Origin: an uncultured Bacilli bacterium
GTDB lineage: Bacteria > Bacillota_I > Bacilli_A > RFN20 > CAG-826
Assembly: GCA_934700895.1 (NCBI GenBank)
Contig: CAKUXV010000002.1
Span: 280,772 to 344,771 of the forward strand
Length of the DNA stretch: 64,000 nucleotides
Reading direction: 5' to 3'
This document shows, piece after piece, positions 39,498 to 47,482 of this stretch. The number at the start of each line of letters is the position of its first letter. Position 1 is the stretch's first letter. Both the position numbers and the translations under genes were made by a program. The notes under the pieces were generated by a model. That model had not been told where the DNA came from. It made no database searches and saw only the letters and a program-made list of their open reading frames with translations.

Positions 39498-40871
39498 CTA
39501 CTGAATCATTGAGAACGCAGCCTTTATGTCAAATTTAACAAAACTTACGTTGCTTTCTTTCATCGCTTTCCAGTGATCGTCAAGATCGTCACAAGACAAT
39601 GCTTCATAGCAAAATCCAATATCGTTCCATATCGGTTTCTTTCAACGAAAGGGCGTGTGAACGAAGCAATTGAAGTTGCTTAGCCGCTCCACCCCAATGA
39701 TTTCGATACATGAAATAAATCCATGTCATTAGAAGTAATAAACAGTCTTTGCTTTTAATCACTTGTTTTTGGGACTTAATGTAGTCTTTTTCAAAACGAT
39801 CAATAGTTTGGCCGTAACGAACGGCAAAATATATCGCGAAACATGAACTTTCATAATCTTTGTGTCGGATGTCTTCTTCAAAAATCGAATTTGCAAACCT
39901 TCCAATCGCATCTCCAGAAACGCCATAGGGCTTAAATACGTATTCTTCCATTAAACCTAAAAGATAAGGATGAAGAATAGCAATATGCATTAAGCGCTTT
40001 GCCGCCGCATCCTTGCCATACGAGCTAAGTTCAACGCCGCTCAATTTTTTCATTGCGCAATTAATTATTGCGCGATCTCCGGCTTCATCTGCCATACCTA
40101 GAACAATATCGATAAACGCGTTTACCTCTCGATACCCGGTTTTCCCATATCTCCCTATTTTTGGCAAATCCTCCAATTGGTGTTTCCAGCTTTTATCGTG
40201 GCCAACAGGAAGTGCTGTGACTGTCGTCTTTTTGTGATTTACAAATAGATCAAATTCGCGCAATTCAACTTCAAGGTCACACAAAAATCTTTCGCCCTCT
40301 TCTCGACTACGCACATAGCAACTAAAATCATCTATGTTTCTGATATAACGGTATTTCTTGGCGTATGTCTTTTGTCCACCGCAGTTAAAACGATTTCTGA
40401 TGCCACATTAGACACGTGTGGACCTATCAAAAGCCCATGTGTTTCGTTTTCGCGTAGACGAGAGCATACTTTGTCGATTCGATTATACCAGCACTTATCT
40501 CTCTTATTCTTTTTTTGCGTCCTACTTCCCTACGAGCGCCCAAGGGATAGAATGCGTATAAATGCTTGGAAAACAAGTTGAGATATCCGCATGAACAACA
40601 AAACGTCTAGGGCCTTTTTCAAGCATCAATAAATCGAGTTCGGAATCCCCATTAAGCGGGGGACTCCAATATTACGCATAGTCCAAAAAGAGATGTAGCC
40701 GCTTTTCTTTTCCAAAATTTGCGGTTTTTTCTTTTCACAATAATTATAAAACGGAACTGCATCAAATACGGGCGGCAGCCTATCGGTGAATAGCCCGTAT
40801 ACAAGAAGCCACTCATACAATTTAGAGGGGGATAATTCATCCATGAAATCCGCATATTTCTTTTTATCCAT
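39498..40871 (-). pseudogene. broken reverse transcriptase of the abortive-infection/DRT type
   Basis: Pieces of one RT gene lie in order in different frames. N-terminus MDKKKYADFMDELSPSKL to GIPNSIY (stop near 40626), then RRFVVHADISTCFPSIYTHS (RT motif with the first catalytic Asp), RENETHGLLIGPHVSN (motif B), and YIRNIDDFSCYV (the catalytic IDD), continuing as an open frame to 39604 and, after one more frame change, to a TAG at 39498. At least three frameshifts or stops and a deletion between motifs show it is dead. The long helical C-terminal part is like that of AbiA/AbiK/DRT defence RTs, not group II introns. The class is inferred. Confidence 0.75.
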
Positions 40872-40975
40872 CGTCACAAATCTCCATCGGTATACTAAAT
40901 TTATAAACTGGAACAAGCCAAACTGGCTTCGACGATGTAGCTGAATAGCAACGACGATTGCGGGAAACAAAAATA

Positions 40976-41671
40976 TTAAGAATTCGACACGAATTTCGCC
41001 TGTATCGGCAACACAAAAGACCCACCGGCCTCTAATTCACTGACCGTGCACTTATCGCCACCTAGATATAAAGCATCATTGATATTAAATACTTTTCCAG
41101 AGGTCTTGGTGTATTGGGTCGCTTCCCGTTTCATAAAATAGAATGTGGTATCTTTTCCAACGTATTGGAAATTTTTAAAGGAAGCATTCTCTGGGACATT
41201 TAACTGCAGGTTAAACATCGGGAACAAATACGGATCCGATATGCGAACAGGGACCGTATAGGTGGAACCCGTCGTTCCATCTAAAACCGTCGTAACTTGG
41301 AACGTTACCTGTTTTTCGAAAGAGGCGTAGAGGTCTAATACATAATCCGTAATATTTTTAAAAGAGCTTAATGAAACACTTCCTTTATAAAGGGTTGTTC
41401 CATTTTGTTCTTTCCAACCCGCGAAATAGGTATGGTTTGCCGCATCATCGCTTAGGAAAGGCGTAGAGAAAAAACTATCTTGTTCTAAACCCTCTAAGCT
41501 TTTTGTTATGGTAGAGCCATTATAGAAATTCACCGTATAGAATTGCTCAGTTGGGGTTAGGGTGTTTTTGATGTTAATAACACTCCAAAGGGCATAACCC
41601 ACCACCGCGGATAAGCTAGCAAAAGCAAAGGAAGATAAGATCGCGATGCCGATCTTGCTTCTTCTTTTCAT
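40976..41671 (-). CDS. exported protein with SipW-like N-terminus and InlB-type repeat (cassette 2, third gene)
   Basis: 231 aa. Basic start, hydrophobic segment (8-30) ending in VVGYALWSVI, which resembles the SipW-dependent signal type. Residues 45-115 (YTVNFYNG to YFAGWKEQNG) look like a Listeria-Bacteroides (InlB B) repeat, then a beta-rich domain. It is a paralog of the protein at 46170 and the third gene of a cassette; its start overlaps the previous stop by 4 bases. Last gene of the surface locus, with no terminator seen. Its function is unknown; surface placement is inferred. Confidence 0.78.
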   Translation of the reverse strand: MKRRSKIGIAILSSFAFASLSAVVGYALWSVINIKNTLTPTEQFYTVNFYNGSTITKSLEGLEQDSFFSTPFLSDDAANHTYFAGWKEQNGTTLYKGSVSLSSFKNITDYVLDLYASFEKQVTFQVTTVLDGTTGSTYTVPVRISDPYLFPMFNLQLNVPENASFKNFQYVGKDTTFYFMKREATQYTKTSGKVFNINDALYLGGDKCTVSELEAGGSFVLPIQAKFVSNS

Positions 41672-42294
41672 GATGCTTTACCTCCTAAACGTAGTTCAAG
41701 ACTGTAAGAATAATGGGTTAAGTCTTGATCCCTTTGATTCCGTAATAACAGGACTAATTGATTGTTGAATTCAAAGGACAAATTACTCGTTAAAGCAACG
41801 GATGATGTTGGAACCTTAAAAAGCAAATCAAAGGTAATATAGGTGCTATAAGACGAATAGGTTAAGGCGGAACTCCCCCACTTCAAAGCGCCTAACACGG
41901 TTCCATTGTTCTTAAAAGCCTCTAGATAATTCCCATCTTGGTTTTTAATGCCAAATGTACCGGAGAAAGTGAATTCATAATTCCCATTCACGGGATCGGA
42001 CTTTAGCCCTTCGGATAAAGAGCTATCTACCTTAAATTGATAGGTGAGACTGGCTTTGGTTTTATCCGCTTCCCCATTGAAGAAATAGGTCCCTAGATTC
42101 GGGTTATGAGTGTTGGATATATTCAGTCCATCGACGTGATCGAGGAATACGCCGTCCGCGTTGCCGTTTAGGTTTCCTGACCCTTGGCTGGACCCTTGTC
42201 CAACAATTGCCCACGAAGAAAAACCAACCGTGACGCAGGTAAGGCAGCACAAAGTGACTACCAAGATTTCCGAGGCAAAGATTTTCTTTTTCAT
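41668..42294 (-). CDS. TasA/CalY-like exported protein (cassette 2, second gene)
   Basis: 208 aa. N-terminal hydrophobic segment ends in TVGFSSWAIVG, the SipW-type pattern seen all through this locus. The mature part, LNGNADGVFLDHVDGLNIS and GTYFF, matches the paralog at 46850 (LNGEADYVFLGDTNGIDIS, GTYFF). The start overlaps the stop of the 1037-aa gene by 4 bases, and its own stop overlaps the next start, so the three are coupled. Confidence 0.78.
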   Translation of the reverse strand: MKKKIFASEILVVTLCCLTCVTVGFSSWAIVGQGSSQGSGNLNGNADGVFLDHVDGLNISNTHNPNLGTYFFNGEADKTKASLTYQFKVDSSLSEGLKSDPVNGNYEFTFSGTFGIKNQDGNYLEAFKNNGTVLGALKWGSSALTYSSYSTYITFDLLFKVPTSSVALTSNLSFEFNNQLVLLLRNQRDQDLTHYSYSLELRLGGKAS

Positions 42295-45200
42295 GCATTA
42301 GCCTCCGGAGGCGTCACTTCAATCGGATTCATCATCGAATCGCAGAGATAGCCATTCGCATCAAAGTAATAGAGGCCTTCATTTGCCGCTTTGCCATTCA
42401 GTTTCCCTTCTTCCACATAATAGGTGCCATCCTTCATGATGGAGCCATCGTCTTTAGCGTAATAAATGTGGGTGTCAGAGGTGAAAAGGCCGATGCCCGC
42501 TTTAATCGTGCCGAAAGTGCAATAACCGTCCGTGGATAACGTCACCGAATCTATGCCAGCAAAATTCGAGCATTCTAGCACTTCCACTCGGCCATCGTTT
42601 CCAAAGGTGTAAACACCGGCAGGGAGGAGATTATTCAGATTGGTATCGATATAGCACGTCGTGTTGCGATACGCGTAATGAGAGGAGCCGAAATAGTAGT
42701 AATAAGTCACGACTTCATCGCCAACGGGAACGCCTAGGCTTGCAAACCCTTTGTTTTGCACCACTCCATCATCCACGTAATAGACGTTGCCGTCTCCTCC
42801 GCCGTTGTACTTAGCCCCTTCCTCAAAAGTAAAAAACTCCCCAGCTCCAGTTAAAAGATGCCCATTTTCATCAAAGCAATATAAGTTCTCAGGCCGGGTT
42901 CCTTCTGCGTCAATATATCGTAACCCTTTGATTTTGCCCAAAGTGCGGTCATAATAGAACGTATCTTTATTAAGATCCGTGTACCACCCTCCAGTAAATG
43001 CAACAAGGACAATGTCTTCTCGAATGGTTTTGACATTCGTATGCGGCTCATAAGATACGGATTTATCCGCCGCGGCCAGCCATAGAAAAATGGAGTCTTG
43101 GAAACCGGCGAATTCGGTTTGGTTTGGCAATTCAATACCGCTTCCGTCAATCGTATATTTTTTGGTTCCGATAATCGTGGCTTCATCCGCGGCTTTAAAA
43201 GTAATCGTAATGTCGTAGGGCCCTTGATGTTGCACTTTCCAAAATCCGTTTTCATACACCAAGGCGGCATCAATGGGACATTTGCCAGAAAAAGTGGAAT
43301 TATCGGAGTTCGAAAAAACAGCAGGGGTGACGGGTATCTCCGTAATATTCTTAGTCTGTTGGTTATATTGCGGTGTTGTAACGGATGTTATGGATTCACT
43401 TGAATCATACGCCTTTGTCAAATAGGTAAACTTGCCATCCCCATCCGAAATAACGCGTCCCAATTCCGATGGTTTCAATGTGCTATCGGAAGTTGGTTTC
43501 GTCATGTAAAGCCCGCCACTATTTTCAAATTCACCATTCAATTTTAAAAAGGAACCGCTCGTAACTTGTCTATTTGCTTTTTTAAACGCTTCCGTTGCAT
43601 TGAGTGAAACGTATTCAATCCGCTTAAGGTCGCTGGAATCCAAGCAGCCATATCCCTTGCCCTTCCAGTTGCTTAAATCATAAAAGAATACTTTTCGTCC
43701 AGAGCCCAGAACCGCTTTTGCTCCCGCAGAAACTTCCAATGAAGCGCCTGGTAAAAAATCAAGGTCTTGTTCAAGAGTAACTGTCCCGCCAGCAACGACA
43801 ATATCTAAATTGTTACAAATCGGCAAGTTATAATCGGTGGAATCTATTGTCAAAATCGAAACGCTAACTTTTAAATGAGACAGGGTTCCGCTGCCAACAA
43901 CCCTCACGGATAATCTATCCATGATCGGATCGTAGTATTTAACTAAATATGATCCCTCTTGCAGGGTAAACATCCCTCCTTGCCCTATGAATGTAAATGT
44001 TTGTGATTTATATTTGCTCAGCGCGGTTACGGCAATCGTTGTATTCTCAGTCGCACCCGAATAAACGAATAAGTGCGCTTCAATGTTTTGAATGTAGTAT
44101 TGGCTGAAAACGAACACTTTTCCCATGCTAGTGCTCGCGGAGCCACCTCTAAACCAAAATGAAAATCCTTCATAAACCGTCGACCCGCTGAGAGCGTGGA
44201 TTTCACCATCGCCAGAAGCATATCCCCAACAGTAGAAATTAGATCCAGACTCCAATGTTATGGTACTATTCGTGGATAAACTTATTTCTCCAACTGGCCC
44301 CGTCGGCAAAGAGGTGAGCGATCCGCCGCCCGCATAATACATATCGCCCGCTATACAAATTGCGCTGCCGGTTTTAACGCGAATTTTTACCGAGCCCAAT
44401 AGTTTAAGAACATAATCGTGTTTAACCGCAGCTTTGGCCTTTTCTATACGAGGTTCTTTTTTCGCGTATTCGGAATAAACCGAATCGGCAGAACCGGGGA
44501 CAAATAAGTTAACCCCATCAGAAAGAACATACTCAGAGCCATCTTCCTTTGGCTCAACCTGTCCACTTTTAAACAACCTAACTATTTTGGTTTTCGCCCT
44601 ATTTGCATAATCAATTGCTGACTGAAGATCGTAAAATGGTTTTTGCTCAACATCGAAAATTGCATCATTTTCATCAACAACCATTGCTTCGACTTTTGTA
44701 TTCGAATTTACAACGGGGAAAGTATAAGAATCATTATTTCCACACAGCTCACCGTCGACTTTCCAACCAACAAAACTATAACCTGCAGCGGGCTTAGGAG
44801 ATTGAACTACAACAGTATCACCTGTTTGACAGTCAACATCCGTGGACATTGCGCACGCAATGCCATTGATGTAAGCGTCATAGGAACATAATGAATTACC
44901 TTCAAACCTAACGATTGCCGGAGAGGCCGGCAATTTTAGTTTCATATCAAGAATAGTTATCTTAGTTGGGTTAGCAGTCGAATTACTTTTAAGATAGATT
45001 GGTATTGTTTGACCTTCTTGGCACTCTTGGGTCAAGTTCCCGTCGCTTTGAACAGCGTTGTTGTTGACTTTGATTGTTCCGCCTTGCAAATCAACAGTGT
45101 AATTAAGGGAAAGCGTCCCTGACTTATTACATGTAATTGTCAACGTTGTTTCATAATGGGTGTCGCTGCATGTCCCGCCAACGGATTTTGCAGTTCCTGT

Positions 45201-45404
45201 CACGATCGAATTTGCGCTTGCCCATGCATTATCGGCGGTCCCATTGTAGCTTAGTCCTATTCCGGTTGCATTTTCATTCCAACCATCTACCGTCCCACTG
45301 GTCGCCGCATAACCAACATCAATAAAACTAACTCCTATCGCCGCAGTCGCCACAAATAGGCTGAAAGCGATGGAAAGCCATTTCCATAATCCTCTACGCT
45401 TCAT
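42291..45404 (-). CDS. large surface protein (cassette 2, first gene)
   Basis: 1037 aa. A signal peptide (1-34, ending VGYAAT) leads into beta-rich domains, with a bacterial-repeat module (YSFVGWKVDGE), a central region shared with the 955-aa paralog (YCWGYASGDGEI, QYYIQNIEAH, LDFLPGASLEVS), and C-terminal repeats of the glucan/choline-binding kind (GLYYFDANGYL, GTYYVEEGKLNG, YCFDENGHLL). No sortase motif or membrane anchor at the end, so retention may be by those repeats or by assembly partners. Its start lies 11 bases inside the Lgt-like gene. Confidence 0.8.
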   Translation of the reverse strand: MKRRGLWKWLSIAFSLFVATAAIGVSFIDVGYAATSGTVDGWNENATGIGLSYNGTADNAWASANSIVTGTAKSVGGTCSDTHYETTLTITCNKSGTLSLNYTVDLQGGTIKVNNNAVQSDGNLTQECQEGQTIPIYLKSNSTANPTKITILDMKLKLPASPAIVRFEGNSLCSYDAYINGIACAMSTDVDCQTGDTVVVQSPKPAAGYSFVGWKVDGELCGNNDSYTFPVVNSNTKVEAMVVDENDAIFDVEQKPFYDLQSAIDYANRAKTKIVRLFKSGQVEPKEDGSEYVLSDGVNLFVPGSADSVYSEYAKKEPRIEKAKAAVKHDYVLKLLGSVKIRVKTGSAICIAGDMYYAGGGSLTSLPTGPVGEISLSTNSTITLESGSNFYCWGYASGDGEIHALSGSTVYEGFSFWFRGGSASTSMGKVFVFSQYYIQNIEAHLFVYSGATENTTIAVTALSKYKSQTFTFIGQGGMFTLQEGSYLVKYYDPIMDRLSVRVVGSGTLSHLKVSVSILTIDSTDYNLPICNNLDIVVAGGTVTLEQDLDFLPGASLEVSAGAKAVLGSGRKVFFYDLSNWKGKGYGCLDSSDLKRIEYVSLNATEAFKKANRQVTSGSFLKLNGEFENSGGLYMTKPTSDSTLKPSELGRVISDGDGKFTYLTKAYDSSESITSVTTPQYNQQTKNITEIPVTPAVFSNSDNSTFSGKCPIDAALVYENGFWKVQHQGPYDITITFKAADEATIIGTKKYTIDGSGIELPNQTEFAGFQDSIFLWLAAADKSVSYEPHTNVKTIREDIVLVAFTGGWYTDLNKDTFYYDRTLGKIKGLRYIDAEGTRPENLYCFDENGHLLTGAGEFFTFEEGAKYNGGGDGNVYYVDDGVVQNKGFASLGVPVGDEVVTYYYYFGSSHYAYRNTTCYIDTNLNNLLPAGVYTFGNDGRVEVLECSNFAGIDSVTLSTDGYCTFGTIKAGIGLFTSDTHIYYAKDDGSIMKDGTYYVEEGKLNGKAANEGLYYFDANGYLCDSMMNPIEVTPPEANA

Positions 45405-46173
45405 ATTCGATACTCCTCTTTTGGTTTCGTCGATCTAGTAACACATACGTAACGATCCACGCGATTCCAAGAACAACGGATACGATGGACCAGATATGGC
45501 CGAAATGGAGAACAGCACTTCCCTCATATTCCCGGAACCACTCGATAATGAAACGGAAAATTCCATATCCCGCCATATAGATGGGATAAAGGATTCCTTT
45601 GCCTTTTTTGCACACAAAAAGCCAAATCAAGGCAAGAAGGAAGGCAGATTGAAATAGAATCTCCACTAAGGGGGCGGGGAAGTGTTTCCCATTGCTCATT
45701 AAGACGCCTTGGCAACATCCATGCACCAAGCAATTGAATCTTGCTAGCATCAATGTGCAAGTTAAGCAGGGAGCGAAAACATCGAAGACTAAAGGAATCG
45801 ATACCTTCTTGGCTTTTGCAAAACCAAGATAAAATAAAGGCATAAAGAAAATGCCACCATAAAGAGATAAATTCCCTGCTTCGGTCGTATCAAAGCCTGC
45901 TTCTAGAAGAGCAAAGAATTTAACAAGCAACACCCCGACAATCGTATGGGTGATGCTAACAAGGACGATTTCCCAAATTCGGACTTGGAGTTTCTTTCGA
46001 TAAAGAAATAGCCAAACAAAAACAAATCCTGTAGATAGAGTTAATAAAAGAATCAGAACCCACCACGAGGAAAAGAAGGATGCTAGCGGCGAAGCCAAGC
46101 CATCTAGAAGGACGGAAGAATTAGAACCCCCCCCCAATCGAATTGAGAGGTTGGTCAGCAAGAGGCCCATCAT
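45394..46173 (-). CDS. Lgt-like membrane transferase (prolipoprotein diacylglyceryl transferase paralog)
   Basis: 259 aa with about seven membrane segments. Lgt features are kept in outline: a glycine loop YGGIFF, the arginine-asparagine signature ARFNCLVHGCCQG, and the C-terminal YGIFRFIIEWFREYEG with the Arg/Glu pair. Lgt attaches diacylglycerol to lipobox cysteines. This copy lies inside the surface locus between two cassettes and overlaps both neighbours (4 and 11 bases), so it may serve the lipoprotein at 50387 or another substrate of the locus. A housekeeping lgt would be expected elsewhere in the genome. Confidence 0.8.
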   Translation of the reverse strand: MMGLLLTNLSIRLGGGSNSSVLLDGLASPLASFFSSWWVLILLLTLSTGFVFVWLFLYRKKLQVRIWEIVLVSITHTIVGVLLVKFFALLEAGFDTTEAGNLSLYGGIFFMPLFYLGFAKAKKVSIPLVFDVFAPCLTCTLMLARFNCLVHGCCQGVLMSNGKHFPAPLVEILFQSAFLLALIWLFVCKKGKGILYPIYMAGYGIFRFIIEWFREYEGSAVLHFGHIWSIVSVVLGIAWIVTYVLLDRRNQKRSIEYEA

Positions 46174-46853
46174 CCGAGAACCTCCACGTAATTCGCAGTC
46201 AATGCAAACGTACCACTCATGCTGGTATCGAGAATCAATCCGTCATTGATGCCGAATTTGGTTCCACTCTTGTCGCCAGACCATTCGCCATTGCTTAGCA
46301 GTTCTTTGTAGTTCAAGGCAGACGAAGACGAGAAGGATACCAGCTTATAAGCAATGCTATTCACGGTGAATTCATTCTCTATCGCAAGGTTCGATAATAA
46401 ATAGAGGTAAGAATTACTATCGATAATCACACTTGTGGAATAGTTCACCTGCTTCGGGGACGAACAGGTGACCTCAATCGTTAGAATTGGATCATAGACC
46501 GCGTATAACGATAGAGATTTGTTTGTCCCATCGAAGGAAGTTAATTCCGCCAGTTTCAAAGAATCGGTATAGATATCCGCTCCATTCAATTCCTTCCAAC
46601 CTTTAAAGTGTTGGGTGGGCGTATCTTCTATCCATGGCAGCGAAAAGGAAGAGTCGATTTCTAGATTCGTATAGGTCGTGTAAATTTCTTCAGCGGACTT
46701 ATAGAATTTAACCGTATAACCCACTTCATCAAAAGAAGCGGACGTATCTTCTTTTTGGATGCTGGCCCATAAGGAAAATCCCGTGCCTGTTGCTACAGCA
46801 ACAAACCCCACGGATAAAAGGGAGATTAAGGCAATCTTGGCATTTCTTTTCAT
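46170..46853 (-). CDS. exported protein with SipW-like N-terminus and InlB-type repeat (cassette 1, third gene)
   Basis: 227 aa. Hydrophobic segment followed by GTGFSLWASIQ. An InlB-like repeat YTVKFYKSAEE to FKGWKELNGADIY and LSLYAVYDPI precedes a beta domain. Paralog of the protein at 40976 in length, order of parts and position. Starts and stops overlap the neighbours by 4 bases on each side. Confidence 0.78.
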   Translation of the reverse strand: MKRNAKIALISLLSVGFVAVATGTGFSLWASIQKEDTSASFDEVGYTVKFYKSAEEIYTTYTNLEIDSSFSLPWIEDTPTQHFKGWKELNGADIYTDSLKLAELTSFDGTNKSLSLYAVYDPILTIEVTCSSPKQVNYSTSVIIDSNSYLYLLSNLAIENEFTVNSIAYKLVSFSSSSALNYKELLSNGEWSGDKSGTKFGINDGLILDTSMSGTFALTANYVEVLG

Positions 46854-47482
46854 GCGTTGCCTCCTAACCCAAAGCTCAGTCGAAAGGTAAGGTCGTTAAA
46901 TTTTAAACTCGCATCGGACTTCATCGCCTGACGGGCCGCAATCACAATGTAATGGGAAATGGCAAACGATAGGGTAGATTGGCTTGTACTCTCTGGTACG
47001 ACGAAAAGCAAATCCACGGATCCTGTCGATGCATTTGTCGTCATCGTTTCCGTCGTGCCCCCGTATGTGCACGATTTAACGATTTCATTCGCGTTCCCGT
47101 AATAGGCTTTCTTAGATTTACTATATAACCCGAAGGTGCACTTCAAGGTGAATTGGTTCAAATCAATCATCGTCTGGCTCATTTCGGTACGGTCTAAGTT
47201 AATCGAGTATTCTAGGGGCGCTTCTTTCACGGCGACATTCCCACCGTTATCAAAGAAATAGGTGCCAAAACTTGGCAATGCCTTAGTCATGCTGATATCA
47301 ATTCCATTGGTATCACCAAGGAAAACGTAATCAGCTTCTCCATTTAAGGTACCTTGTCCATTGGGATTCGTATTATCCCCTTGGATGACCCAAGCGGCGA
47401 AACCGGTGGAAGCTAAAACAGAGGCAGCAAGAACGCTGACACAAAGCAACATCACGTTTTTATTGGGCTTAAAAGGGTTCAT
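46850..47482 (-). CDS. TasA/CalY-like exported protein (cassette 1, second gene)
   Basis: 210 aa. Signal region ends in LASTGFAAWVIQG. The conserved LNGEADYVFLGDTNGIDIS and GTYFF stretch pairs it with the protein at 41668. The expected fold is a small beta sandwich, as in TasA/CalY; that is inference from size and signal type. It overlaps the 955-aa gene by 4 bases. Confidence 0.78.
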   Translation of the reverse strand: MNPFKPNKNVMLLCVSVLAASVLASTGFAAWVIQGDNTNPNGQGTLNGEADYVFLGDTNGIDISMTKALPSFGTYFFDNGGNVAVKEAPLEYSINLDRTEMSQTMIDLNQFTLKCTFGLYSKSKKAYYGNANEIVKSCTYGGTTETMTTNASTGSVDLLFVVPESTSQSTLSFAISHYIVIAARQAMKSDASLKFNDLTFRLSFGLGGNA

